Origin: Clostridia bacterium
GTDB lineage: Bacteria; Bacillota_A; Clostridia; Christensenellales; Aristaeellaceae
NCBI GenBank assembly: GCA_017397695.1
Contig: JAFQIF010000013.1
Location: forward strand, 1 to 41,728
Reading direction: 5' to 3'
Length of the DNA: 41,728 bases
This document shows, piece after piece, positions 1 to 9,338 of this stretch. Made by a program: the position numbers and the translations under genes. Numbering within the stretch: the first letter of the stretch is position 1; each line of letters starts with the position of its first letter. Below the pieces are notes generated by a model. It saw only the letters and a list, made by a program, of their open reading frames with translations, made no database searches and was not told the DNA's origin.

Positions 1-422
1 ATGATGTCGAAGCCGCCGGTATTGCGGAACTGATTGATGTACTCGTCATCGAAGACAATGTAGCTGTCCTCGAGCAGGCCGCTCGGGCCGCCCTTGAAGC
101 CGTAGAGCTCATTGTCCTTGTTGGTAGCCTTCAGCGCGTCATACAGGCCGCAGACCACGTTGTGGCCGCCCGGAGCCTGACCGCCGGAGAGGATCACGCC
201 GACAACCTGCTTCTTGGCAGGAGCAGTATTCTCGCCCTTGGCGAAGATCAACTCGGGCTTGCCGTAGGTGTTGGGGAAGAGGGCAGCGATCTTTTCCTGA
301 TCCGCAACGCTGGCGGTCGCGCCGCCGTTGGTTACGCAAATCTCAGAAATACCATTTCTGAGGATGCCCGGAAGCTTCGGATTATACTGATATCTAGCCG
401 TCTGAAGAGGTGAAAGTTTCAT
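1..422 (-). CDS. pfp: Diphosphate--fructose-6-phosphate 1-phosphotransferase (PPi-PFK), N-terminal part
   Basis: This is the first 140 codons of a gene whose 3' end lies outside the window. The protein starts MKLSPLQTARYQYNPKLP and reaches the nucleotide-binding glycine loop SGGQAPGGHNVV near residues 79-90, followed by a GGPSGLL motif near residue 115. The SGGQAPGG loop is characteristic of the long PPi-dependent branch (plant- and spirochaete-like), rather than the short ATP-dependent PfkA. The reaction is reversible phosphorylation of fructose 6-phosphate by pyrophosphate in cytoplasmic glycolysis. The ATG at 422 is chosen because AAGGAG stands about 8 nt upstream. The gene is divergent from trpB. 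The assignment to the PFP family is firm; the exact subfamily cannot be settled from a third of the protein. Confidence 0.9.
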   Translation of the reverse strand, partial: MKLSPLQTARYQYNPKLPGILRNGISEICVTNGGATASVADQEKIAALFPNTYGKPELIFAKGENTAPAKKQVVGVILSGGQAPGGHNVVCGLYDALKATNKDNELYGFKGGPSGLLEDSYIVFDDEYINQFRNTGGFDI

Positions 423-518
423 TACAAAGACACTCCTTACAGTTCATTATGGTAGATGCTGATGTGCGGCAGGGCGAACGATAACATCCGGCACCCGAAA
501 ATATTCCGCACCAATTCA

Positions 519-547
519 ATTATAATCCATTTCCGTTTAAAGGTAAA
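519..547 (-). promoter_or_regulatory. Probable sigma-A promoter of pfp
   Basis: On the minus strand, TTTACC (542-547) and TATAAT (519-524) are separated by 17 bp. The predicted start near 512 gives a leader of about 90 nt ahead of the pfp ATG at 422. The -35 box is a weak match; the -10 is perfect. Confidence 0.6.
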
Positions 548-696
548 TAGTGATTTGCCATAATTTCTTCAGGGTGCCGTCGTACGCAGTGCAGCGGATC
601 CATTCAGACTTTTCAATATTCCTTGCCGATCTCGTATTCCGCTGGGGGGATTTTGTGATATAATGATCCCATACGATTTTGCAGGAGGCGATCACC

Positions 697-1914
697 ATGG
701 ATTACCGTACCTATCTGCGCTATACGCCCGATGAGAAGGGCTTTTTTGGCGAATACGGCGGCGCTGTGCTGCCGGACGAACTGAAGGCGGCGTTTGCTGA
801 GATCACAGAGGCGTATCAGACGATCTGCCACAGCGCACAGTTCATCAATGAGCTGCGCCGCATCCGCAAGGATTTTCAGGGCAGACCGACGCCTGTATAT
901 CACTGCGAACGCCTTTCGCGTATGGTTGGCGGCGCGCAGATCTACATCAAGCGCGAGGATCTGAATCATACCGGCGCGCATAAGCTCAATCACTGCATGG
1001 GCGAGGGCCTGCTGGCCAAGTACATGGGCAAAAAGAAGCTCATTGCCGAAACGGGCGCGGGTCAGCACGGCGTGGCGTTGGCGACGGCGGCAGCGTTCTT
1101 CGGCCTGGAATGCGAGATTCACATGGGTGTGGTCGATATCGCCAAGCAGGCGCCCAATGTGACGCGCATGAAGATTCTCGGCGCAAAGGTTGTGCCGGTG
1201 ACGCACGGCCTGCAGACACTCAAGGAAGCGGTCGATTCTGCGTTCGACGCGTACGCGCGTGAATATAAGGATGCCATCTACTGCATCGGCAGCGTGTTGG
1301 GCCCGCATCCCTTCCCGCTGATGGTTCGCGATTTCCAGATGGTCGTCGGCTCCGAAATGCGCGATCAGTTTAAGGAAATGACGGGCCTGGAGCCGGATGC
1401 GGTCTGCGCCTGTGTGGGCGGCGGCAGCAATTCCATCGGCACGTTTGTTCCGTTCCTGGATTCGGCTGTGGATCTCTACGGCGTCGAGCCGCTGGGCAAG
1501 GGCGACAAGCTTGGCGATCATGCCGCGTCCATGAAGCATGGCACGCCGGGCGTGATGCACGGCTTCCGCAGCATTATGCTTCAGGATGAGAACGGCGAGC
1601 CGGCGCCTGTGTATTCCATCGCCAGCGGCCTGGATTATCCGTCCGTCGGCCCGGAGCATGCGTATCTGCGCGACCTCGGCCGCGTGAAGTATGAATCGGT
1701 AACGGACGAGGAGGCTGTGCATGCCTTCTATGCGCTCAGCCGATGCGAGGGTATTATTCCCGCGCTGGAGAGCGCACATGCCGTTGCTTTTGCCATGCGC
1801 AAGGCCAAAGAGATGAAGTCCGGTTCTATCCTCGCTACGCTCAGCGGACGCGGCGACAAGGACGTCGACTACGTCGTGGAGCACTACGGATACGGCGAGA
1901 AGTTCGGATTCTGA
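697..1914 (+). CDS. trpB: Tryptophan synthase beta chain, stand-alone
   Basis: This 405-residue PLP enzyme condenses indole with serine to make tryptophan. Lys96 in HTGAHKLNH is the Schiff-base lysine, and Glu118 in ETGAGQHG is the general acid/base. GGGSNSIG binds the PLP phosphate, SVTDEEA lies in the COMM region, and SGRGDKD near the end supplies the serine facing the pyridine nitrogen. HKLNH replaces the HKINN of the E. coli-type enzyme, so this is a divergent subtype, but no catalytic residue is missing. The ATG at 697 follows AGGAGG at 683-688 with 8 nt spacing; an in-frame TTG at 679 has no such site. No trpA or other trp gene is adjacent, so it is either an indole-salvage enzyme or works with a distant TrpA. 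A TATAAT lies at 659-664 without a good -35. Confidence 0.93.
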   Translation: MDYRTYLRYTPDEKGFFGEYGGAVLPDELKAAFAEITEAYQTICHSAQFINELRRIRKDFQGRPTPVYHCERLSRMVGGAQIYIKREDLNHTGAHKLNHCMGEGLLAKYMGKKKLIAETGAGQHGVALATAAAFFGLECEIHMGVVDIAKQAPNVTRMKILGAKVVPVTHGLQTLKEAVDSAFDAYAREYKDAIYCIGSVLGPHPFPLMVRDFQMVVGSEMRDQFKEMTGLEPDAVCACVGGGSNSIGTFVPFLDSAVDLYGVEPLGKGDKLGDHAASMKHGTPGVMHGFRSIMLQDENGEPAPVYSIASGLDYPSVGPEHAYLRDLGRVKYESVTDEEAVHAFYALSRCEGIIPALESAHAVAFAMRKAKEMKSGSILATLSGRGDKDVDYVVEHYGYGEKFGF

Positions 1915-1972
1915 GAACGGATTGCGGCAGCAGAAACGCGTCTGCCGCGTGACGTCAGCCAAATGAATAAAC

Positions 1973-2013
1973 AAGAAGCATCGTCGCTTTTGCGCAGACG
2001 ATGCTTCTTTTAT
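1973..2013 (+). terminator. Intrinsic terminator after trpB (probably bidirectional)
   Basis: A 13-bp perfect stem (1973-1985 with 1997-2009) encloses an 11-nt loop and is followed by TTTATT. It lies between the convergent trpB and lacI-type genes, and the opposite strand also ends in a T-rich run, so it can serve both. Confidence 0.85.
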
Positions 2014-2103
2014 TGCCTTACGGGGAATTGTGTATCATACATGCGGCAAGCGCAGAAAAATTCCAGAATGAAAAGCGGTCTGGAAGCGGGGGGCGGCCAC
2101 GGA

Positions 2104-3147
2104 TTATATGCGAATCACAGGGATGGCGCGCGGAACCTGCGTTGTGCCGTCCATGTGAAGCCGGACAGGCAGAACATGATGGCGGAACGGAAGGCTAGGC
2201 TGATCGATACGGCTGAAGAGCAGATCGATGGCCGCTCTGGCGACGCTCTGCCCGTCGACGGTGATGCTGCTCAGCGGCTGCAGATAGGTGTTGCGCCAGC
2301 GAATGTGGTCGATGCCTACGACGGAAATGTCTTCCGGTACGCGCACGCCGGCAGTATGGAGCGCGTTCATGGCATGATAGGCGCGCACGTCGTTGAAGGC
2401 GAGAATGCCGGTATAGTCGATGGGGCTGAGCAGCTTGATGACGTCGGCAGGGGAGGGGTCGTCGGGCATGCTGTCCCAGGGGAGCACGCGCAGGTGATTG
2501 CGCAAATCCAGTCCGGCATCCTGCAGCGCCTCAGCAATGCCGTTTTGCCGGTCCACCTGAGAGCTGTTGACGAAGGGGCCTGCCATATACAAAAACTTGC
2601 GATGACCGAGACCAAGCAGATGGCGTGCCATTGAATAGCCGGCGGCATAGTCGTCGATACGGGCGATATCCGCTTCCACGTTTGCAATCCAGCGGTCGAT
2701 CATGACAAACGGAATGCCGCTGGCATGCAGCTCGTGGATATGACGCGCATTGTTGAAGGGGAAGAAGAGAACGCCGTCCACCTGCTGAGAGATAGCCAGG
2801 CGAATCATGGTACTGGCCAGCTCTTCGTCCAGCTGCGTGCACAGGATCATGGTATGGTAGTTCTTTTCCTTGAGCAGCTGATCGATCTGGCTGAGCATGT
2901 TGGAGTAGTAGGGGTTTGTGATATCGTTGATGATGACTGCGATGGTATGGCTGGAACCATAGCGCAGCGCCCGCGCGGAACTGTTGGGCACATAGCCCAT
3001 CTCGCGCGCCAGTTTTTGAATGGTCAGGCGGGTGCTTTCAGGCAGCCTTTCATCATTGCGCAGCGCGCGCGACACCGTATTGGCCGTATAGCCGCAGCGC
3101 AGCGCAATATCCTTGAGCGTCACTCTTGGCGAGCTGTTTGAAATCAT
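2104..3147 (-). CDS. LacI-family transcriptional regulator (arabino-oligosaccharide locus)
   Basis: This is a 347-residue repressor. An N-terminal LacI helix-turn-helix (VTLKDIALRCGYTANTVSRA, about residues 9-28) and a hinge helix (NSSARALRYG) precede a periplasmic-binding-protein-like effector domain (AVIINDITNPYYSNML, ILAFNDVRA, DISVVGIDHI). The frame is open further upstream, but the start at 3147 is preferred. It begins just before the HTH, and the predicted promoter (3183-3211) starts transcription near 3176, inside the longer versions. The ribosome site (GGGG, about 9 nt away) is weak. The gene is divergent from the ABC-GH51 operon and probably represses it through the palindrome at 3311-3326. 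The likely inducer is arabinose or an arabino-oligosaccharide; this is inferred from the neighbouring genes. Confidence 0.9.
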   Translation of the reverse strand: MISNSSPRVTLKDIALRCGYTANTVSRALRNDERLPESTRLTIQKLAREMGYVPNSSARALRYGSSHTIAVIINDITNPYYSNMLSQIDQLLKEKNYHTMILCTQLDEELASTMIRLAISQQVDGVLFFPFNNARHIHELHASGIPFVMIDRWIANVEADIARIDDYAAGYSMARHLLGLGHRKFLYMAGPFVNSSQVDRQNGIAEALQDAGLDLRNHLRVLPWDSMPDDPSPADVIKLLSPIDYTGILAFNDVRAYHAMNALHTAGVRVPEDISVVGIDHIRWRNTYLQPLSSITVDGQSVARAAIDLLFSRIDQPSLPFRHHVLPVRLHMDGTTQVPRAIPVIRI

Positions 3148-3182
3148 CGCATCGTACCCCGTACAGTCAGACTTTGACGTAT

Positions 3183-3211
3183 ATCTTATCATATGGTGCA
3201 TCTTTTGACAA
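3183..3211 (-). promoter_or_regulatory. Probable promoter of the first lacI-type gene
   Basis: Minus-strand TTGTCA (3206-3211) and TAAGAT (3183-3188) are 17 bp apart. Transcription would begin near 3176, which supports the ATG at 3147. Confidence 0.65.
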
Positions 3212-3268
3212 CAGGCATGTATACATGAATCTTCATTGAGAAACATAATATATTCATAAATTCTACTA

Positions 3269-3297
3269 TTGACAAAGAATCGTAGATCTATTACAAT
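3269..3297 (+). promoter_or_regulatory. Strong sigma-A promoter of the arabino-oligosaccharide operon
   Basis: A perfect TTGACA (3269-3274) and TACAAT (3292-3297) are 17 bp apart. The start is predicted near 3304, giving a leader of about 100 nt before the binding-protein gene at 3402. Confidence 0.85.
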
Positions 3298-3310
3298 AAA
3301 AACAGCCGAA

Positions 3311-3326
3311 AGATTAACGTTAATCT
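3311..3326 (+). promoter_or_regulatory. LacI-type operator, perfect 16-bp palindrome
   Basis: AGATTAACGTTAATCT is a perfect inverted repeat with the central CG typical of LacI-family operators, where the hinge helix leucine intercalates. It lies at about +7 to +22 relative to the predicted start, a position suited to repression. The divergent LacI-type protein at 2104-3147 is the obvious partner. Confidence 0.8.
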
Positions 3327-3401
3327 ACAAAAGGGTCGAGAGTCCTACGTTTTATTTGTATGCTTTGCAAAAAGCAGAAACCATGCAACAGGAGGGTTAT
3401 T

Positions 3402-4676
3402 ATGTCCAAAAAGTTGTTGGCTGTTATCCTCGCGCTGATCATGATGCTCGGCTGTGTGACCGTTCTGGCCGAAGACACCGTGAAGCTGACCCTGTGGACG
3501 TTCCAGGAACTGCATCTGCAGCTGTATAAGGATCAGCTGGAGAAGTACAACGCCCAGACCACCGGCCCGAAGCTGGAGATCGACATGCAGGTCTATCCGT
3601 ATGAAGACATGCACTCCAAGCTGACGCTCGCCCTGCAGTCTGGCGAAGGCGCGCCGGACATCTCCGACATCGAGATCAACATGTTTGCCAACTACCTCAA
3701 GGGCGACATCCAGCTGGCTCCGATGAACGACTATGTCGAGCCGCTCAAGGACGTGCTCGTTATGCCGCGTCTGGAGAACTATGCTCGCCAGGGCAACTAC
3801 TACGGCATCGATCACCACATCGGCGCCTGCGTCGTGTTCTACAACACCGAGATCCTTGAGGCCGCCGGCATCAACTATCTCGACATCAAGACCTGGGACG
3901 ACTTCGCTGCTGCCGGCAAGGTCGTGCTCGAAAAGACTGGCAAGCCGATGACCACCTGGGAGACCTCCGACTGCTGGAGCATCTATCCGATGGTCAGCCA
4001 GCATGGCGGCGACTGGCTCGCCGAGGACGGCTCTGTGCGCATGGATGAGCAGGTTGTCATCGACACCCTGACCTTCATGGACAACATGATGAAGGACGGC
4101 ACCGCCATCGCGACTCCGGGCGGCAACCACCACGCTGAAGAGTACTACGGCTGGATGAACCAGGGCAACTGCGCCTCTGTCATGATGCCGTTCTGGTACT
4201 CCGACCGCTTCCTCAACTACATGCCGGACCTCCAGGGCAAGATGAAGGTTGCCCCGATGCCGCTGTGGGCTGACGGTGGCTACAAGACCGCTCAGATGGG
4301 CGGCACCGGTACCGCTGTGATCAAGACCAGCGAGAACCTCGAGCTGGCCAAGGATTACCTGGCTTTCGCTACCATGGGCTATGACGCTGGCCTGCAGTCC
4401 TGGCTGCTGCTGGGCTTCGACCCGATCCGTACCGATCTGTATGGCTCTGAGGATCTGAAGCAGGACAACAAGTTCTTCCAGTACTACGAGGACAACATCT
4501 TCGCCGCGATCGAAGGCACGCTGGACAGCGTTGCTCCGACCTGCCTGATCGACACCTATCCGACCGCTGCCGATATCGTCAAGCAGCAGATGGGTTACAA
4601 CCTCTTCATCCTGCGTCAGGATCCGGCGACCGTCGCTGCGGACTGCGCTGAAGAGCTGCGCATGATGATCGAGTAA
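3402..4676 (+). CDS. CUT1 sugar ABC transporter, extracellular solute-binding protein
   Basis: This 424-residue binding protein has a signal peptide (MSKKLLAVILALIMMLGCV...VLA, residues 1-23), after which a family 1 sugar-binding fold begins (VKLTLWTFQELH). An LGC at residues 16-18 could act as a weak lipobox, but a type I cut after VLA fits equally well. The ATG at 3402 follows AGGAGG with a 7-8 nt gap. It is the first gene of a binding protein-permease-permease-GH51 operon, so the ligand is probably an arabino-oligosaccharide, in the manner of B. subtilis AraN. The ligand is inferred from neighbours only. A strong hairpin directly downstream probably keeps its mRNA more abundant than that of the permeases. 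Confidence 0.9.
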   Translation: MSKKLLAVILALIMMLGCVTVLAEDTVKLTLWTFQELHLQLYKDQLEKYNAQTTGPKLEIDMQVYPYEDMHSKLTLALQSGEGAPDISDIEINMFANYLKGDIQLAPMNDYVEPLKDVLVMPRLENYARQGNYYGIDHHIGACVVFYNTEILEAAGINYLDIKTWDDFAAAGKVVLEKTGKPMTTWETSDCWSIYPMVSQHGGDWLAEDGSVRMDEQVVIDTLTFMDNMMKDGTAIATPGGNHHAEEYYGWMNQGNCASVMMPFWYSDRFLNYMPDLQGKMKVAPMPLWADGGYKTAQMGGTGTAVIKTSENLELAKDYLAFATMGYDAGLQSWLLLGFDPIRTDLYGSEDLKQDNKFFQYYEDNIFAAIEGTLDSVAPTCLIDTYPTAADIVKQQMGYNLFILRQDPATVAADCAEELRMMIE

Positions 4677-4716
4677 GAAAGAATCATATCATCATAGAAA
4701 AACTCCTCAAGGATTG

Positions 4717-4751
4717 AAAGAGGGAGAAGGGATCTTCCCTTCTCCCTCTTT
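4717..4751 (+). terminator. Attenuating hairpin between binding protein and permease genes
   Basis: A perfect 16-bp stem (4717-4732 with 4736-4751) with a 3-nt loop is followed by CTACTTTAATT. The downstream T run is imperfect, so partial termination or 3'-end protection of the binding-protein mRNA is more likely than complete termination. Confidence 0.8.
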
Positions 4752-4801
4752 CTACTTTAATTATGACGGATGAGCATGGCTCATCAGGAAGGAGGCGCCG
4801 T

Positions 4802-5718
4802 ATGCAATCCGCGCAGAAGCGTCCCAGAGCAAAGCTGTCCGGTCTGAATGACCCGCGCATCGTGCCGTATGTCATGATCGCGCCGTTTGTCATCTATCTG
4901 CTGGGCGTCTATCTCTATCCCACCATCTCTACGATCATCATGAGCTTCCAGCGCATCGATGGTCCGACGCAGGCGGAATTCATCGGCCTGAGCAACTACA
5001 ACAAGCTGCTGACCAAGAACTATATTATGGCGCTGAAGACCACGGCGCTGTTTACCGTTTGGGACGTCGCCATCCTGATCCCGGTGCCGCTGCTCTTTGC
5101 GGCGATGCTGGCCTCCAAGAATGCGCCGATGCCGAACTTCTTTAAGTCTTTGTATTTTATTCCGGCGCTGACGTCCATTATCGTCGCCGGTATTGTGTTC
5201 CGTCTGGCCTTCGGCAGCCTGGAAACCTCCATCGCCAACCGGTTCATTGGCATGTTCGGCGCAGCGCCCAAGATGTGGCTGCAGTTCTCGGGCAGCAGCA
5301 CATTTGTCCTCGTTCTGCTGACGCTGTGGCGCTGGATGGGCGTGAATATCGTCTATTTCTACTCTGCGATTCAGTCGATCCCGGCGGATCTGCATGAGGC
5401 GGGCAAGATCGACGGCGCGAACACCGTTCAGGCGTTCCTGCACATCACCCTGCCGTCCATCCGCCCGACGCTGATCTACGTGCTCACCATCACGGTGCTC
5501 GGCGGCTTCTCGATGTTTACCGAGTCCGTCGCGCTCTGGCAGCAGTCGAACCCGGGCGGCATCGGCCGCACCATCGTCGGCTACATGTACATGATGGGCA
5601 TCACCAAGAACAACATGGGCCTGGCGTCTGCCATCGGCATCACGCTGCTGCTGCTGGTGTTCGGTGTGAACATGATCCAGCTGCTGCTCATGGGCTTCTT
5701 TAAGAAGGAGGATGCGTG

Positions 5719-5719
<1 letters not shown>
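4802..5719 (+). CDS. CUT1 ABC transporter permease (MalF/AraP-type)
   Basis: This 305-residue inner-membrane protein has about six hydrophobic segments. The first spans roughly residues 20-42. The EAA loop, EAGKIDGA at 199-206, contacts the ATPase. The ATG at 4802 follows GGAGGCG; an upstream in-frame ATG at 4763 lies close to the hairpin and lacks a comparable site. Its stop overlaps the start of the next permease by one base (TGATG), indicating translational coupling. No ATPase is encoded nearby, so a shared MsmX/UgpC-type ATPase from elsewhere must energise the transporter. The substrate is inferred as arabino-oligosaccharides from the GH51 gene downstream. Confidence 0.92.
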
Positions 5720-8084
<2,365 letters not shown>

Positions 8085-8121
8085 GGCATCCGGTCAGGAA
8101 TCCAAAACGTTCTTAGGAATC

Positions 8122-8162
8122 AGGAACCCACCAGGCATAATCGCCTGGTGGGTTCCTTTTTT
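8122..8162 (+). terminator. Intrinsic terminator of the arabino-oligosaccharide operon
   Basis: A perfect 15-bp stem (8122-8136 with 8143-8157) with a 6-nt loop is followed by TTTTT. This is a classic rho-independent terminator. Confidence 0.92.
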
Positions 8163-8201
8163 GCTTTGCAGGCAAAAAGAAGCAGGTGAAGGATGGCAGA
8201 A

Positions 8202-8243
8202 TGTGACTATATCACAGAAAGAAAGTGGGAATTGGGGTATAAT
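8202..8243 (+). promoter_or_regulatory. Promoter with a Crp/Fnr-type box upstream of the nitroreductase gene
   Basis: TGTGACTATATCACA (8202-8216) is an inverted repeat of TGTGA with a 5-bp spacer. It is followed 22 bp after TCACA-minus-one by TATAAT (8238-8243), with no recognisable -35. The box centre lies about 41 bp before the predicted start near 8250, a class II activator position. The same arrangement, with GAAAGAAA after the box, recurs at 34684-34725. Confidence 0.65.
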
Positions 8244-8284
8244 GCGATCACAGAAAAGAAATAAACATACAGGGAGGCGCTTAT

Positions 8285-9151
8285 ATGAATTACAGTGTAT
8301 TGATTCAGAACAGAAAAACCTTCCGCGAGTTTACGGATAAAAAGGTTTCTCTTTCTTCGCTGAAAACCATCAGGACCTATTACCGCAATTCTGTTCAACG
8401 CCTGTTCCCGGAGCTCAAAACCCAGCTCTATTTCTTCGGCGCGGAGGCCAAGGCTGCGCTGGAAGGCGCAGCGGGCTATAATCAGTATCTGATCGGTGCG
8501 CCTCAGTATATGGTGCTGCTGTCTGAAAAGCATGATAAGGCCTATCTGAATGCCGGCTATATCATGGAAGATCTGATTCTGAAGCTGGTGGATATGGGCC
8601 TGGACAGCTGCTATCTGACCTTCACGGACAGCGAAAGGGTTAAAACGGCGCTCGGTATTGATTCGGAGCTGGAGGTGGCGGCGATTGCGGCCTTTGGCTA
8701 CGGCAAGAAGTCGGCAAAGCGTCTGCAGGTGAATATCCACAGCATGTCCGAGGTGGATATCGCAGCAAAGCGCCAATACATGGAACCCAAGCGGAGCATC
8801 TATGATCTCGCGTTTCTGGGGACCTGGGGCAATACCCATCGCCTGGATGAGTACATTGGTTTTTACGACGATATCCTGTGGGAGGCTTTGTATGCGGTAA
8901 CGTTGTCGCCCAGCTATCTGAATCGTCAGGCGTATGGATTCCTGATTCAAGACGGCAGCATCAGCCTGATCAGCAGACCTGATGACTACAGCACGCCGAT
9001 CGATACGGACCTGAGCCTGGGCATTGCGCTCCTGCACTTTACTGCCGTGGCAAGAGAACGCGAGGCGAGGATCCACTGGCGTTTTGATCACGATGTGCAG
9101 AAGCTGAATCTTCCCAAGGATCATCATCTGATTGCAAGCAGCAGCCTGTAA
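8285..9151 (+). CDS. Nitroreductase-family protein (tandem-half, TM1586-like)
   Basis: This 288-residue cytoplasmic protein begins like nitroreductases (SVLIQNRKTFREFTDK, the FMN-contacting arginine region). Near residues 85-100 it has the KAYLNAGYIMEDLILK helix and near 105 GLDSCYLTF, both usual in the family. A second, diverged half follows from about residue 165, as in the TM1586-type double-domain proteins. It is expected to bind FMN and reduce a nitro or quinone-like compound; the substrate is unknown. The ATG at 8285 follows GGGAGGCG. It is a single-gene unit with a Crp/Fnr-type box in its promoter, suggesting redox or nitrosative control. Confidence 0.72.
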   Translation: MNYSVLIQNRKTFREFTDKKVSLSSLKTIRTYYRNSVQRLFPELKTQLYFFGAEAKAALEGAAGYNQYLIGAPQYMVLLSEKHDKAYLNAGYIMEDLILKLVDMGLDSCYLTFTDSERVKTALGIDSELEVAAIAAFGYGKKSAKRLQVNIHSMSEVDIAAKRQYMEPKRSIYDLAFLGTWGNTHRLDEYIGFYDDILWEALYAVTLSPSYLNRQAYGFLIQDGSISLISRPDDYSTPIDTDLSLGIALLHFTAVAREREARIHWRFDHDVQKLNLPKDHHLIASSSL

Positions 9152-9265
9152 AACAAGGATGCCTGCACAACGATAGCTGCGGTGCATTGAGGCGCGCAGC
9201 AGGCCGGGATGGAGGCAGCTTCGGGTATCTGATGGAGCAGCTTGAGCAAATCGCTGGACCGGACA

Positions 9266-9304
9266 AAAAACCACGCCTTTCCGTGATGGAAAGGCGTGGT
9301 TTTT
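9266..9304. terminator. Bidirectional terminator between nitroreductase and beta-glucuronidase genes
   Basis: A perfect 17-bp stem (9266-9282 with 9288-9304), flanked by A and T runs within the stem ends, lies between convergent genes. The 114 nt before it (9152-9265) show no convincing gene. Confidence 0.9.
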
Positions 9305-9338
9305 GTATGCTTTGAGACGTTGCTTTTCAGGAATGCGC

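Noticed and set aside
655..668. TGTGATATAATGA near the trpB promoter as a third Crp/Fnr box
   Set aside because: The second arm is broken (ATGA instead of TCAC) and it overlaps the -10 itself, unlike the two real candidates.
1924..1948. GCGGCAG/CTGCCGC hairpin after trpB
   Set aside because: It has no T run and is only 7 bp; the stronger structure at 1973-2013 is the terminator.
3147..3246. N-terminal extension of the first LacI-type protein
   Set aside because: The predicted promoter starts transcription near 3176, the extra residues have no family match, and the HTH normally lies at the very N terminus.
3447..3458. Possible lipobox (MLGC) in the first binding protein
   Set aside because: The residues before Cys do not match a good lipobox, and the other two binding proteins have plain type I signal peptides; left as uncertain.
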